Notes: generated by a model from the letters alone, not told the origin. A stretch of DNA of 64,000 bases from Lysobacter sp. KIS68-7 (GCF_021284745.1 NZ_CP089925.1:1549001-1613000), one strand, 5' to 3'; shown: positions 1 through 10,911, counted from the first letter of the stretch. Translations and numbers: made by a program.

Positions 1-1
1 G

Positions 2-157
2 GTGGTCTCGCGCTTCCTGTCCTACGGCGTGGAGATGGACGACAACGCGCGCGCGTTCGCCGATGCCATCCAGTCGCTCGAAGGTTGGAAGGCGTGGCGC
101 GCGGCGGGCGAGGTCGAAACGGAATACCTGGAAGACACCGAGAAATTCCGTGCGTGA
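2..157 (+). CDS. Glutathione S-transferase family protein, C-terminal fragment (5' end outside the window)
   Basis: The frame is open from base 2 to the TGA at 155-157 and gives 51 residues starting VVSRFLSYGVEMDD. Only the end of the gene is visible. The helical stretch with a Y-G-V turn and an F-x-D-A-I-x-S-L-x-G-W-K-A-W segment resembles the last helices of the GST C-terminal domain, where a tryptophan-containing helix packs before a charged tail. The thioredoxin-fold N-terminal half, which would carry the catalytic Ser/Cys/Tyr, is not in the window, so no subclass can be given. The next gene starts within about 25 bases on the same strand and may be co-transcribed. Confidence 0.55.
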   Translation: MVSRFLSYGVEMDDNARAFADAIQSLEGWKAWRAAGEVETEYLEDTEKFRA

Positions 158-179
158 CGATGGTTCGGGCGTGACCCAC

Positions 180-1064
180 ATGGCCGCGCCGCGCGGCCCG
201 CTGCTCGCCATGCTGCTGGGCGCAGTGCTGATCAGCACCTCGGCGGTGTTCGTGAAGTGGGTGCACATCGGGCCGACGGCGTCGGCGTTCTGGCGCATGG
301 CGCTCGCGGCGGGAATGCTCGTGCCGTTCGTGGTCGTCGCGGTGCGGCGCGGCGGCGGCGCGTGGAAGCCGACGCCGCGCGTGCTGGCGCTGGTCGCCAT
401 CGCGGCCGCGTTCTTCTCGCTCGACCTGTGGATGTGGCACCGGAGCATCCTGTACGTCGGCGTCGGCATGGCCACGCTGCTCGGCAACTTCCAGGTGTTC
501 GCGCTCGCCAGTTACGGCGCGTGGGTGCTCGGCGAACGTGGCGGCTGGCATTTGTGGGTCGGCTTGCTGCTGGCGCTGGGCGGCCTTGCGCTGATGCTCG
601 TGCCCGGTTGGGAGGGCTTCGACGCGCGCTTCCATGCGGGCGTCGGTTTCGGACTGGGCACCGCGGCGGCCTACGCGGGATTCCTCATCGCCTTTCGCAA
701 GGCGCAGGCGACGCGAGGCACGGCGCCGAACGAAACATTGCTCCTGTGGATGTCCGCCATCACCGCGCTGCTGTTGTTGCCGATGGTCCTCGTCGGCGGC
801 GAAGCCTTGCCGCCGCAGGGCGGCGCCGATTGGGGCGCGCTGGTCGCTTATGCCTTCATCGCGCAGGTCTGCGGTTGGCTCGTGATCGGCCGTGCGATGC
901 CGCGGTTGTCGGCGGGCGTGCTCGGCTTGTGCCTGCTGCTGCAGCCTTTGCTCGCTTACGTGTGGGACATGCTGCTGTTCGGCACGCGGCTGGATGGCCT
1001 GGGCTGGATCGGCCTGGCGCTTTCGCTGATCGGCATCTTCCTCGGCCTGACGCGCCGCGCGTGA
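180..1064 (+). CDS. EamA/DMT-superfamily transporter (RhaT/YdcZ-like exporter)
   Basis: A 294-residue integral membrane protein with about ten hydrophobic helices arranged as two five-helix repeats, the usual size and layout of a two-EamA-domain drug/metabolite exporter of the inner membrane. The first helix carries the typical S-T-S-A-V-F-V-K-W segment and a P-T-x-x-x-F-W-R motif follows. The frame extends upstream of 180, but that would overlap the preceding gene; the ATG at 180 (or the GTG at 171) begins right after that gene's stop. The substrate cannot be inferred. It converges with the small minus-strand gene at 1066, one base apart. Confidence 0.85.
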   Translation: MAAPRGPLLAMLLGAVLISTSAVFVKWVHIGPTASAFWRMALAAGMLVPFVVVAVRRGGGAWKPTPRVLALVAIAAAFFSLDLWMWHRSILYVGVGMATLLGNFQVFALASYGAWVLGERGGWHLWVGLLLALGGLALMLVPGWEGFDARFHAGVGFGLGTAAAYAGFLIAFRKAQATRGTAPNETLLLWMSAITALLLLPMVLVGGEALPPQGGADWGALVAYAFIAQVCGWLVIGRAMPRLSAGVLGLCLLLQPLLAYVWDMLLFGTRLDGLGWIGLALSLIGIFLGLTRRA

Positions 1065-1065
1065 T

Positions 1066-1698
1066 TCATTCGCGCGCGATCGAACACACGTAGACCACTT
1101 CGCACGCGCCGCCGCCGCTGTCCTCGCGCGAGAGCGAACTGCGCCAGTGCCAGCCATCGGGTGCGTCGGCCTCCACCAGCCAACCGTCGATGCGCACCTT
1201 GTCGCCGGCGCGCACGCGCCCGAGTTCCTTCGCGGTCGCCGCGTTGGCCGGGATCATGTGCATGTTCGCGCTGGAGTTGATGATTTCCGACAGGGGAATC
1301 GGCGGCGCGCCCTGCCAGCGATAGTGGTACCAGCGATTGGATTGATCGATGTCCAGGCGCGAGAGCACGGCGTCGTCGCGCATGCGGCCCCAGCCGAGGG
1401 CGAGGTCGGTCGGCGAGAGATCGGATTCGCGGCCGAGGCTGTAGTCCTCGCGCGACAGTACGCGCGCTTCGAGGCTGAAACCGGCGAGCGGTTGCAAGGT
1501 GGCGGCGGCCAGCCGGACTTCGCGGAAATCGCCGGGCACGGGCGACTGCAGGGGCGGATCACCCGCGAGCACGCCCGGCGGTGCCGGGCAACGCACCGTC
1601 GCACCACCGGCGGCAGCGGGCGCGCCGGGCGAGCGCGTCGTCCACCACCCGATGGTCCCGACGACCAGGCACAGCGCCACCCAACCGCGAAGGCTCAT
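1066..1698 (-). CDS. Hypothetical protein with one N-terminal membrane anchor
   Basis: A 210-residue protein with a single hydrophobic segment at residues 5-20 (W-V-A-L-C-L-V-V-G-T-I-G-W-W), then a Pro/Ala-rich linker and a soluble domain that should lie in the periplasm. The soluble part contains a W-G-R-M-R-D-D segment, a W-Y-H-Y-R-W cluster and a late G-W-H-W-R-S-S motif, with two cysteines near the C-terminus. I do not recognise a named family; a similar architecture occurs as conserved hypothetical proteins in Xanthomonadaceae. Its start overlaps the oxyR stop by four bases (ATGA), so it is probably translationally coupled to oxyR and may belong to the oxidative-stress response. Confidence 0.7.
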   Translation of the reverse strand: MSLRGWVALCLVVGTIGWWTTRSPGAPAAAGGATVRCPAPPGVLAGDPPLQSPVPGDFREVRLAAATLQPLAGFSLEARVLSREDYSLGRESDLSPTDLALGWGRMRDDAVLSRLDIDQSNRWYHYRWQGAPPIPLSEIINSSANMHMIPANAATAKELGRVRAGDKVRIDGWLVEADAPDGWHWRSSLSREDSGGGACEVVYVCSIARE

Positions 1699-2663
1699 GC
1701 GCGCTTTCCTTTTCCTGCAACGCTCTTCTTCTTTGGGGCGGCGGGCGTCGCCAGGTCAGCCGTTGGCGTGAACAACTCCTGCGGCAGTTGCCGGAATACA
1801 TCCGCCAGTTGCATCAGGAATCCGCCCATCGCCGAACTGCGTCGCCACACCATCGCGATCTGCCGGGACGGCCGCGAATCGCGGAAGCCCAACAGGTGGA
1901 TGTCCTTCGAACGCGCCACGGGCGGTTTGACGGCCAGTGTCGGCAGCAACGTCACGCCGACGTTGGCGGCCACCATCTGTCGCAACGTTTCCAGGCTCGT
2001 GGCCTGGAAGTCGCGCATTTCGCCCGCGCCCGCGAGCTGGCAGACGTCGAGCGCCTGGTCGCGCAGGCAGTGGCCGTCCTCGAGCAGCAACAGGCGCTGG
2101 TCGGCGAGATCCTTCAGCGAAAGCGAATCGCGCTTTGCGAAGGGATGCGTTTCCGGCACCGCGAGCAGGAAGGGTTCTTCGAACAGGAATTCGGTGTGCA
2201 ACTGATCGTCGTGGATCGGCAGCGCAAGCAGGCCGGCATCCAGGCGTCCGTCGCGCAGGCGCGACAGGATGACGTCGCTCTTCTCCTCGACCAGCAGCAG
2301 TTCGAGTTTCGGAAAGCGCGCGCGGATGCCCGGCACCACGTGCGGCAAGAGGTAGGGGCCCAGCGTGGGGAACAGGCCGAGGCGCACCGTGCCGGCTTCG
2401 GGGTCCTGCGAGCGGCGCGCGGCTTCGCGCATCTGCTCCACTTCCGCGACGATGCGCCGCGCACGTTCGGCGATGTCGCGGCCGGCCGGCGTCAGCATCA
2501 CCTTGCGCGGCGCGCGTTCGACCAGCGCGACGCCGAGTTCGTCCTCGAGCTTGCGGATCTGCGTGGACAAGGTCGGCTGGCTCACGAAGCTGGCCGCGGC
2601 GGCGCGGCCGAAATGCTTGTGGTCGGCGAGGGCGACGAGATAGCGGAGGTCGCGCAGGTTCAC
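1695..2663 (-). CDS. oxyR: Hydrogen peroxide-sensing LysR-type regulator OxyR
   Basis: A 322-residue LysR-family activator. Residues 1-60 form the winged HTH (M-N-L-R-D-L-R-Y-L-V-A-L-A-D start, S-Q-P-T-L-S-T-Q-I recognition helix). The effector domain has the OxyR redox pair at exactly Cys199 and Cys208 (G-H-C-L-R-D-Q-A-L-D-V-C), the same numbering as E. coli OxyR, which forms a disulfide on peroxide exposure. This separates it from ordinary LysR paralogues. The Lys-rich tail is a lineage extension. It is transcribed away from ahpC with 157 bases between the starts; a tetrapartite OxyR-like site lies there, so it likely autoregulates and activates ahpC. It overlaps the next gene by four bases. 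Confidence 0.95.
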   Translation of the reverse strand: MNLRDLRYLVALADHKHFGRAAAASFVSQPTLSTQIRKLEDELGVALVERAPRKVMLTPAGRDIAERARRIVAEVEQMREAARRSQDPEAGTVRLGLFPTLGPYLLPHVVPGIRARFPKLELLLVEEKSDVILSRLRDGRLDAGLLALPIHDDQLHTEFLFEEPFLLAVPETHPFAKRDSLSLKDLADQRLLLLEDGHCLRDQALDVCQLAGAGEMRDFQATSLETLRQMVAANVGVTLLPTLAVKPPVARSKDIHLLGFRDSRPSRQIAMVWRRSSAMGGFLMQLADVFRQLPQELFTPTADLATPAAPKKKSVAGKGKRA

Positions 2664-2687
2664 GGGCGGGCTCCATCAGCTGAACCG

Positions 2688-2724
2688 ATAGCCTACTCCT
2701 ATGGGTTGAATCGAAACAATCGAC
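2688..2724. promoter_or_regulatory. OxyR operator between oxyR and ahpC
   Basis: Four short elements are spaced by 7 bases each: ATAG (2688-2691), CTAT (2699-2702), ATCG (2710-2713), CGAC (2721-2724). The known OxyR consensus is ATAG-N7-CTAT-N7-ATAG-N7-CTAT; the first two elements match exactly and the last two partly. A TTGTTG sequence at 2725-2730 directly follows and could be the ahpC -35 region, which fits activation by bound OxyR contacting polymerase. The location midway between the divergent genes supports the reading. Confidence 0.7.
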
Positions 2725-2820
2725 TTGTTGAATCCGTCCCGGCCGCCCACACTTCGTCGTCTACGCAGGGCAACGCCCCTGCGGCCCCCCTTTCCAAACC
2801 ACCCATCGGAGTTCTCCCGA

Positions 2821-3357
2821 ATGCTGACCGTCGGCGACAAGTTCCCGCAGTTCAACCTCAAGGCCACCGTCTCGAACGACCTGTCCACGGCGTTCGTCGA
2901 CATCGACAACAACACCTACAAGGGCAAGTGGCTGGTCGTGTTCTTCTACCCGAAGGACTTCACCTTCGTGTGCCCGACGGAAATCACCGGCTTCGCCAAG
3001 CTCGACCAGGCGTTCAAGGACCGCGATGCGCAGTTGCTGACCGGCTCGACCGACAGCGAGTTCGTGCACCACGCCTGGCGCACGCACCACAAGGACCTCA
3101 ACAGCCTGCCGTTCCCGATGCTGGCCGACATCAAGCGCGAGCTCACCTCGGCGCTGGGCATCCTCGGTTCGGACGGCGTGGCGCAGCGCGCGACGTTCAT
3201 CGTCGACCCGAACGGCGAGATCCAGTTCGTCTACGTGACCGCCGGCAGCGTCGGCCGCAATCCGGAAGAAGTGCTGCGCGTGCTCGATGCGCTGCAGACC
3301 GACGAGCTGTGCCCGTGCAACTGGAAGCAGGGCGAGCAGACCCTCAAGGTCGCCTGA
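2821..3357 (+). CDS. ahpC: Alkyl hydroperoxide reductase AhpC (2-Cys peroxiredoxin, AhpD-dependent type)
   Basis: A 178-residue thioredoxin-fold peroxiredoxin that reduces H2O2 and organic peroxides. The peroxidatic Cys51 sits in D-F-T-F-V-C-P-T-E; the resolving region near the end is C164-P-C166-N-W. The sequence (G-K-W-x-V-V-F-F-Y-P-K-D-F-T-F-V, D-A-L-Q-x-D-E-L-C-x-C-N-W) is closer to the actinobacterial AhpC that works with AhpD than to the enteric AhpC that works with AhpF. That fits the ahpD gene 128 bases downstream and the lack of ahpF. The ATG at 2821 starts the conserved domain. Regulation by OxyR is likely from the operator upstream. Confidence 0.95.
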   Translation: MLTVGDKFPQFNLKATVSNDLSTAFVDIDNNTYKGKWLVVFFYPKDFTFVCPTEITGFAKLDQAFKDRDAQLLTGSTDSEFVHHAWRTHHKDLNSLPFPMLADIKRELTSALGILGSDGVAQRATFIVDPNGEIQFVYVTAGSVGRNPEEVLRVLDALQTDELCPCNWKQGEQTLKVA

Positions 3358-3442
3358 TCCCGATCGCTTTCGCTTTGGCCCCGCGCGCGCCGCAGACTCC
3401 CCCTCTCGCGCCGCGCTCCCTCCCCCGGTAACGCGGGGCCCT

Positions 3443-3474
3443 CGTGGCCGGGTCTTCCCGGCCACGTTCTTTTT
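3443..3474 (+). terminator. Intrinsic terminator/attenuator between ahpC and ahpD
   Basis: A perfect 10-bp stem (3443-3452 with 3457-3466) closed by a TCTT loop and followed by TTCTTTTT. It meets the criteria for a Rho-independent terminator, yet lies between two genes that work together; the ahpD ribosome-binding site (GGAG, 3476-3479) starts two bases after the U-run. It may lower ahpD output relative to ahpC or protect the ahpC mRNA 3' end. Confidence 0.8.
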
Positions 3475-3485
3475 CGGAGACTGGA

Positions 3486-4013
3486 ATGAGTTTGCAAGAC
3501 CTGCGCAACGCGCTGCCCGACTACGCCAAGGACATGAAGCTCAACCTGGACTCGGTGTTGAGCGAAGGCGGCTCGCCGGGCCTCACCCCGAAGCAGATCC
3601 GCGCCATCGCGCTGTCGTGCGCGATCGCCTCGCGATACGCACCGCTCGTGGCGGCGATCCAGGAATTCGCCGCCGAGCAGTTGTCCGCCGAAGAGATCAA
3701 CGGCGCGAAGTCCGCCGCCGCGATCATGGCGATGAACAACATCTACTACCGCGCGACGCACATGATCCACAACGACGAGTACGGCCAGCTCCGCGCGGGC
3801 CTGCGCATGAACATCATGGCGAACCCGGGCATCGACAAGATGACGTTCGAACTCGCCTCGCTCGCCGTGTCGGCCATCAACGGCTGCGGCGCGTGCATGG
3901 ATTCGCACGAGCGCACGCTGCGCCAGCACGAGATCAGCGCGCAGGGCGTGCAGAGCGCGCTGAAGATCGCGGCAGTCGTGCATGCGGTGGCGGTGACACT
4001 CGAGCAGGCGTGA
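3486..4013 (+). CDS. ahpD: Alkylhydroperoxidase AhpD (carboxymuconolactone decarboxylase fold)
   Basis: A 175-residue all-helical protein. The redox site is C134-G-A-C137 followed by H141 (S-H-E-R-T), matching the CxxC-and-His proton relay of Mycobacterium AhpD (Cys130/Cys133/His137). AhpD recycles oxidised AhpC with electrons from lipoylated proteins such as SucB/Lpd in mycobacteria; the same partnership is inferred here from the ahpC type. The start at 3486 has a GGAG seven bases upstream; an earlier in-frame start at 3444 falls inside the terminator stem and is rejected. Confidence 0.93.
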   Translation: MSLQDLRNALPDYAKDMKLNLDSVLSEGGSPGLTPKQIRAIALSCAIASRYAPLVAAIQEFAAEQLSAEEINGAKSAAAIMAMNNIYYRATHMIHNDEYGQLRAGLRMNIMANPGIDKMTFELASLAVSAINGCGACMDSHERTLRQHEISAQGVQSALKIAAVVHAVAVTLEQA

Positions 4014-4057
4014 GGTTCATCGTCGCGGCCTGCGACATTTCCATTTGCATGTGTGAA

Positions 4058-4082
4058 AGCTCGGAGAGAACTCCGGGCTCTT
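4058..4082 (+). terminator. Probable terminator downstream of ahpD
   Basis: A 9-bp stem with one G-U pair (4058-4066 with 4071-4079), loop AGAA, followed by CTTGCTT. The U-tract is interrupted, so termination may be incomplete. It lies 45 bases after the ahpD stop. Confidence 0.5.
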
Positions 4083-4167
4083 GCTTCCCCCTGTAGGACA
4101 TTCCCGACAGTAGTTTCCGGTCACCGCGTCAAACGCGGCTGAGTCCCCCCGACCGGAGTACTGTTCG

Positions 4168-7041
4168 ATGAAGCATTCGTTGTTGCGCGACGCGATCCGT
4201 CGCGCGCTATTCGCCGGCGCCGTCGTCGCGCTCGCCTTGCCCTTGCATGCACAGGAGGGCACGGGCACCACCGAGGCCGGGACTGCCGCGCCGAAGGAAC
4301 TAGAGACCGTCACGGTCACCGGCTCGCGCATCGCGCGCGCGGTGGACCTGGAAACGGTGCAGCCCGTCGGTGTCATCACCCGCGAGGAGATCCTGCGCTC
4401 CGGCTTCCAGTCCGTCGCCGATGTCCTGCAGGCCTCCGTCACGATGGGCTCGCCCGCGATCAGTCGTGCCGACGCGCTTGCATCCGGCGAAAACGTGGGC
4501 GGTGCGTTCGTATCGATGCGCAACCTCGGCGCCGCCCGCACGCTGGTGCTCGTCAACGGCCAGCGCCTGGGCATCACCACCGGCGGGCTCGCCGACGTCA
4601 GCCAGATCCCCACCTCGGCGGTGGAACGCATCGAGATCCTGAAGGACGGCGCATCGGCGATTTACGGCTCCGACGCCATCGCCGGTGTCGTCAACATCAT
4701 CACGCGCCGCCACGTCGACGGCGGCGAAGCCAACGTGTACTTCGGCCAGTACGACCAGGGCGACGGCGCGAAACAGCAATACGACCTCACGCTCGGCATG
4801 AGCGACGACGACGGTTGGCTCACCGCAAGCGTGCAGTACGCGAAGGAAGATCCGGTGTGGGCGAAGGATCGCGCGTTCAGCGCGAGCGGCAACGGGCCGT
4901 TGCATCCCTACGATGGCCGCAGCGGCATCAGCGAGAAGGGCGTCTTGTTCGTCGGCGGCAAGCGCTACACGCTGAAGGACGGCGGCGATCCGACGAAGTT
5001 CGCCGATTTCCGCCTCTACGATCCGCTGCTCGACAACTCAAATCCGAACGAGCAGATGACGCTGATGACGGGGCAGGAGCGTCGCGCGCTCTACCTCAAC
5101 GCGGGCCGCGACCTCACCGACGCGCTGACGCTCGAAATCGACGCGCTGTACAACCAGCGCGACACGATGCAGCAGATCGCCGGTTATCCGTATCGCTCGA
5201 ATGCCTGGGGCGAATGGAGCGCGCCGCTGGATGCGGACAGCGCCTACAACCCGCTTCCAGGCGAAACGCTCACCTACTTCCGCCGCACCTGGGAGGTGCC
5301 GCGCGTCACCATGAACAAGGCGACGACCCATCGCCTGGGCGCGAAGCTCGTCGGCCGGTTCGACCTGGGCGCGCAGCCGTGGCATTGGGACGCGGGCTTC
5401 TTCCAGAGCCAGTTCCGCACGGCGAAGGACGGGACCGGCAACCTGTTGTTGCCCGCGGCGCAGCGGGCCACCGGACCTTCGTGGTTCAACCCGACGACGC
5501 AACGCGTGGAATGCGGCTCGGCGGCGAGCCCGATCCCCTACGGCCCGAGCTTCGGCAATGGCGAATGCATCCCGTGGAATCCGCTCGTGCCCGCGGGCGT
5601 CGACGCGCCCGGTTCGCTCGCCGATCCGGCCCTGCAGGCCTACCTGTTCCCCGTCGGCCACGACATCGGCCAGACGGAAACCAATGCGTACTTCGCCAAC
5701 GTTTCCGGCGTCCTCGCCGAACTCGCTGCCGGCGACCTCGCGATCGCGATGGGCTACGAACATCGGCAGGAGAAGGGATCGTTCTCGCCCGATGCGCTGC
5801 GCCAGTCCGGCCTGTCGACCGACCTCGGCTCCGGCAACACCGGAGGGCAGTACCACCTGGACGAGGTCTACGCGGAACTGCAGCTCCCGTTGCTGCGCGA
5901 CAAGCCGTTCGCGCGCGCCCTGTCGCTCAACCTGGCGTCGCGCTATTCGAACTACAGCACCTTCGGTGCGGAAACGCGCAGCAAGGCGAGCGTGGAGTGG
6001 CGGCCGATCGACGACCTGATGGTGCGCGGCACGTGGGGCCAGGGCCTGCGTGCGCCGACGATTTCCGACCTGTACGGGCCGCAGAACCAGTCCTTCGAGT
6101 TCTACACCGATCCATGCGACACGCTGTTCGGCCCCGCGCGCGGCACCGCGGCGTGCCTTGCCGACGTTCCGGCCGGCTTCCGCCAGCCGATGTCGGGCGG
6201 CCTGCCGGCCCCGGGACCGAACGCGCAGTCCGACGTGCCGTTCCTGTCGGGCGCCAATCCGAACCTCGGTCCGGAGACCTCGCGCAACCTGACGTTCGGC
6301 TTCGTCTACAGCCCGCAGCAGGTGGAAGGCCTGAGCGTATCGCTCGATTGGTGGAAGCTGCGCGTGGAGGACGCGATCGTCTCCGACTCGCCCAACACCG
6401 TGCTCGCCGATTGCTACCTGCGCGGCGAAGCGGCGCGCTGCGCACAGTTCACGCGCGATCCGGTCACCGGCGCGATCCAGACGCTGTCGTTCAACATCAA
6501 GAACTTCGGCTACGTGGAAACCGCGGGTTACGACCTGCTGGCGTCGTACCACCTGCCGACGCAGCCGTGGGGCAACCTGGCCTTCGTGTGGGACAGCACG
6601 TACGTGGATTACTACGAGACGAAGTTCGACCCGGCGGCGGTGTACGCGGTGCAGTACACCGGCGTGGGTTCCACCTTCCGCGTGCGTTCCAACCTGTCGG
6701 CGGACTGGAGCCTGGGCGATTTCGGCGTGCGCTGGACGGCGCGCCATTTCTCCTCGATGCGCGAAAGCTGCGTCTACCTGGCCGAGTGCAACATGCCGGA
6801 GTTCCGCGCGCCGTACACCAACGACATCGTCGTGCCGCGCAACCGCGTGGGGTCCAACACGTTCAACGATGTGCAGTTCCGTTATTCGACGCCGTGGAAT
6901 TCGACCGTGTCGCTCGGCGTGAACAACGTCTTCGACAAGGTCGGCCCCACGATGTACTCGCGACCGAACAGCAGCTTCCCGTACTACGGCGGCTTCGACA
7001 TCGGGCGCTTCCTATACGTGCAGTACGCGCAGAAGTTCTGA
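4168..7041 (+). CDS. TonB-dependent outer membrane receptor
   Basis: A 957-residue receptor. A signal peptide with Arg-rich start and hydrophobic core (about residues 1-28, ending L-H-A-Q) is followed by a TonB-box-like E-T-V-T-V-T-G-S-R segment, then a plug domain (P-V-G-V-I-T-R-E-E-I to N-I-I-T-R-R, about residues 60-180) and a long beta-barrel ending in aromatic Y-V-Q-Y-A-Q-K-F, the usual outer-membrane assembly signal with terminal Phe. Xanthomonadaceae carry many such receptors, often for plant or peptide nutrients; nothing nearby identifies the ligand. A GGAG (4156-4159) precedes the ATG. It is flanked by terminators on both sides, so it is monocistronic. Confidence 0.93.
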   Translation: MKHSLLRDAIRRALFAGAVVALALPLHAQEGTGTTEAGTAAPKELETVTVTGSRIARAVDLETVQPVGVITREEILRSGFQSVADVLQASVTMGSPAISRADALASGENVGGAFVSMRNLGAARTLVLVNGQRLGITTGGLADVSQIPTSAVERIEILKDGASAIYGSDAIAGVVNIITRRHVDGGEANVYFGQYDQGDGAKQQYDLTLGMSDDDGWLTASVQYAKEDPVWAKDRAFSASGNGPLHPYDGRSGISEKGVLFVGGKRYTLKDGGDPTKFADFRLYDPLLDNSNPNEQMTLMTGQERRALYLNAGRDLTDALTLEIDALYNQRDTMQQIAGYPYRSNAWGEWSAPLDADSAYNPLPGETLTYFRRTWEVPRVTMNKATTHRLGAKLVGRFDLGAQPWHWDAGFFQSQFRTAKDGTGNLLLPAAQRATGPSWFNPTTQRVECGSAASPIPYGPSFGNGECIPWNPLVPAGVDAPGSLADPALQAYLFPVGHDIGQTETNAYFANVSGVLAELAAGDLAIAMGYEHRQEKGSFSPDALRQSGLSTDLGSGNTGGQYHLDEVYAELQLPLLRDKPFARALSLNLASRYSNYSTFGAETRSKASVEWRPIDDLMVRGTWGQGLRAPTISDLYGPQNQSFEFYTDPCDTLFGPARGTAACLADVPAGFRQPMSGGLPAPGPNAQSDVPFLSGANPNLGPETSRNLTFGFVYSPQQVEGLSVSLDWWKLRVEDAIVSDSPNTVLADCYLRGEAARCAQFTRDPVTGAIQTLSFNIKNFGYVETAGYDLLASYHLPTQPWGNLAFVWDSTYVDYYETKFDPAAVYAVQYTGVGSTFRVRSNLSADWSLGDFGVRWTARHFSSMRESCVYLAECNMPEFRAPYTNDIVVPRNRVGSNTFNDVQFRYSTPWNSTVSLGVNNVFDKVGPTMYSRPNSSFPYYGGFDIGRFLYVQYAQKF

Positions 7042-7050
7042 TCCCCGAGG

Positions 7051-7077
7051 AAGGGCGGCCTTCGTGGCCGCCCTTTT
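7051..7077 (+). terminator. Intrinsic terminator of the TonB-dependent receptor gene
   Basis: A 10-bp stem (7051-7060 with 7066-7075), loop TTCGT, then a short T-run. It starts nine bases after the stop codon of the receptor gene. Confidence 0.85.
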
Positions 7078-7091
7078 GCGCAAGGTGAAAA

Positions 7092-7292
7092 ATGCGAACC
7101 ACGAATCCACGCACCGGCTCCGCGTTGGACGACCTCCTGGCCGAGGAAGGCTTGCTTGAGGAAGTCCGCGCCATTTCACTCAGGCGCATGAATGACTGGC
7201 GGCTCGAACGCCTCCATTCGCCATCGCATGGACGCCGCATCCCCATTCACCATGACCTTTGCCCTAGACCCAAGGGGCAAGCTGAGCCGTAA
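7092..7292 (+). pseudogene. Possible remnant of an XRE-family antitoxin-like regulator
   Basis: The 66-residue frame begins after AAGGTG and an A-run, a usable ribosome-binding site. Its first 35 residues (R-x-x-N-P-x-x-G-S-x-L-D-D-L-L-A-E-E-G-L-L-E-E-V) resemble the N-terminal leader of short XRE/HigA-like regulators, which read roughly H-x-G-S-x-F-D-D-F-L-x-E-E-G-x-L-E-E-V-x-A-x-A-x-K. In those proteins an HTH domain follows; here the similarity stops at about residue 40 and the rest is unrelated, Pro/His-rich sequence ending just before the aminopeptidase gene. It is most simply a truncated gene. It could also be a functional micropeptide. Confidence 0.35.
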
Positions 7293-7324
7293 GCTCGGGA
7301 AATTCGTCCATGGAGTTTCCCTCG

Positions 7325-10027
<2,703 letters not shown>

Positions 10028-10039
10028 GCGACGAAAACG

Positions 10040-10065
10040 GGGGCGCATCGGCTACGATGCGCCCC
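10040..10065 (+). promoter_or_regulatory. Perfect hairpin abutting the prmC start codon, with a -10-like TACGAT inside
   Basis: An 11-bp perfect stem (10040-10050 with 10055-10065) and a GCTA loop ends exactly one base before the ATG at 10066. No U-run follows, so it is not a standard terminator. The loop and 3' arm include TACGAT (10053-10058), a -10-like hexamer eight bases from the ATG, which would make a very short or absent 5' leader. Either a structure controlling prmC translation on read-through from the aminopeptidase gene, or a promoter with fortuitous dyad symmetry. Confidence 0.5.
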
Positions 10066-10911
10066 ATGTCCCCCGTGTCCCCCGCACGCATCGACGAAGT
10101 GCTTCGCGATGCGCGCGCGCGCGTCGTCCGGGCCGGGCTGGAACACGCGGACGCCGAGTTGCTGCTCGCGCACACGCTGGGCAAGTCGCGCAGCTGGCTC
10201 TACGCGCATGGCGAGGACGTGCTGCCCGACGAACCCGCGCAACGCTACGCCGCCTTCCTCGATCGCCGCATCGCCGGCGAACCGCTCGCCTATCTCACCG
10301 GTCGCAAGGGCTTCTGGCGTTTCGAATTGAACGTCACGCCCGACACGCTGATCCCGCGCCCGGAAACCGAACTGCTCGTCGAACTCGCGCTCGCGCACCT
10401 GCCGCGCGATCGCCCCGTGCGCGTGGCCGACCTCGGCACGGGCAGCGGTGCCATCGCATTGGCGATCGCCTACGAACGCCCGCGCGCACACGTGGTGGCG
10501 ATCGACGCCAGCGTCGCCGCGCTTGAAGTCGCCCGCGAGAACGCGAAGGCCCTGCGGCTGACCAATGTCGAGTTCCGCCTCGGCGACTGGTGCGCGCCGC
10601 TGGCCGACGACACCTTCGATGTCATCGCCAGCAACCCGCCGTACATCGCGCTCGGCGACCTGCACCTGGAAGACTTGCGTTACGAACCGGCGTCCGCGCT
10701 GACCTCGGGCCACGACGGCCTGGATGCGATCCGCGCCATCCTGCGCGATGCGGCTTCGCACCTGGCGCCGGGCGGCGCCCTGTTCGTCGAACACGGCTAC
10801 CGCCAGGGCGCGAAAGTGCGTGCCCTGTTCGACGCGGCCCGGCTGCGCGACGTGGAGACCGCGAACGACGTGGAAAAGCGCGAGCGCGTGACCTCGGGCG
10901 TGAAGGGCTGA
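10066..10911 (+). CDS. prmC: Peptide chain release factor N5-glutamine methyltransferase PrmC (HemK)
   Basis: A 281-residue SAM-dependent methyltransferase that modifies the GGQ glutamine of release factors RF1/RF2. An N-terminal helical domain (about 1-85) is followed by a Rossmann fold with A-D-L-G-T-G-S-G-A-I-A-L (SAM site, motif I) and the catalytic S-N-P-P-Y-I motif that binds the substrate amide. The length matches PrmC. An alternative in-frame ATG at 10057 would lie inside the hairpin arm; neither has a good Shine-Dalgarno. Its substrate gene prfA is in this window (31253-32338) but not linked. Confidence 0.93.
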   Translation: MSPVSPARIDEVLRDARARVVRAGLEHADAELLLAHTLGKSRSWLYAHGEDVLPDEPAQRYAAFLDRRIAGEPLAYLTGRKGFWRFELNVTPDTLIPRPETELLVELALAHLPRDRPVRVADLGTGSGAIALAIAYERPRAHVVAIDASVAALEVARENAKALRLTNVEFRLGDWCAPLADDTFDVIASNPPYIALGDLHLEDLRYEPASALTSGHDGLDAIRAILRDAASHLAPGGALFVEHGYRQGAKVRALFDAARLRDVETANDVEKRERVTSGVKG

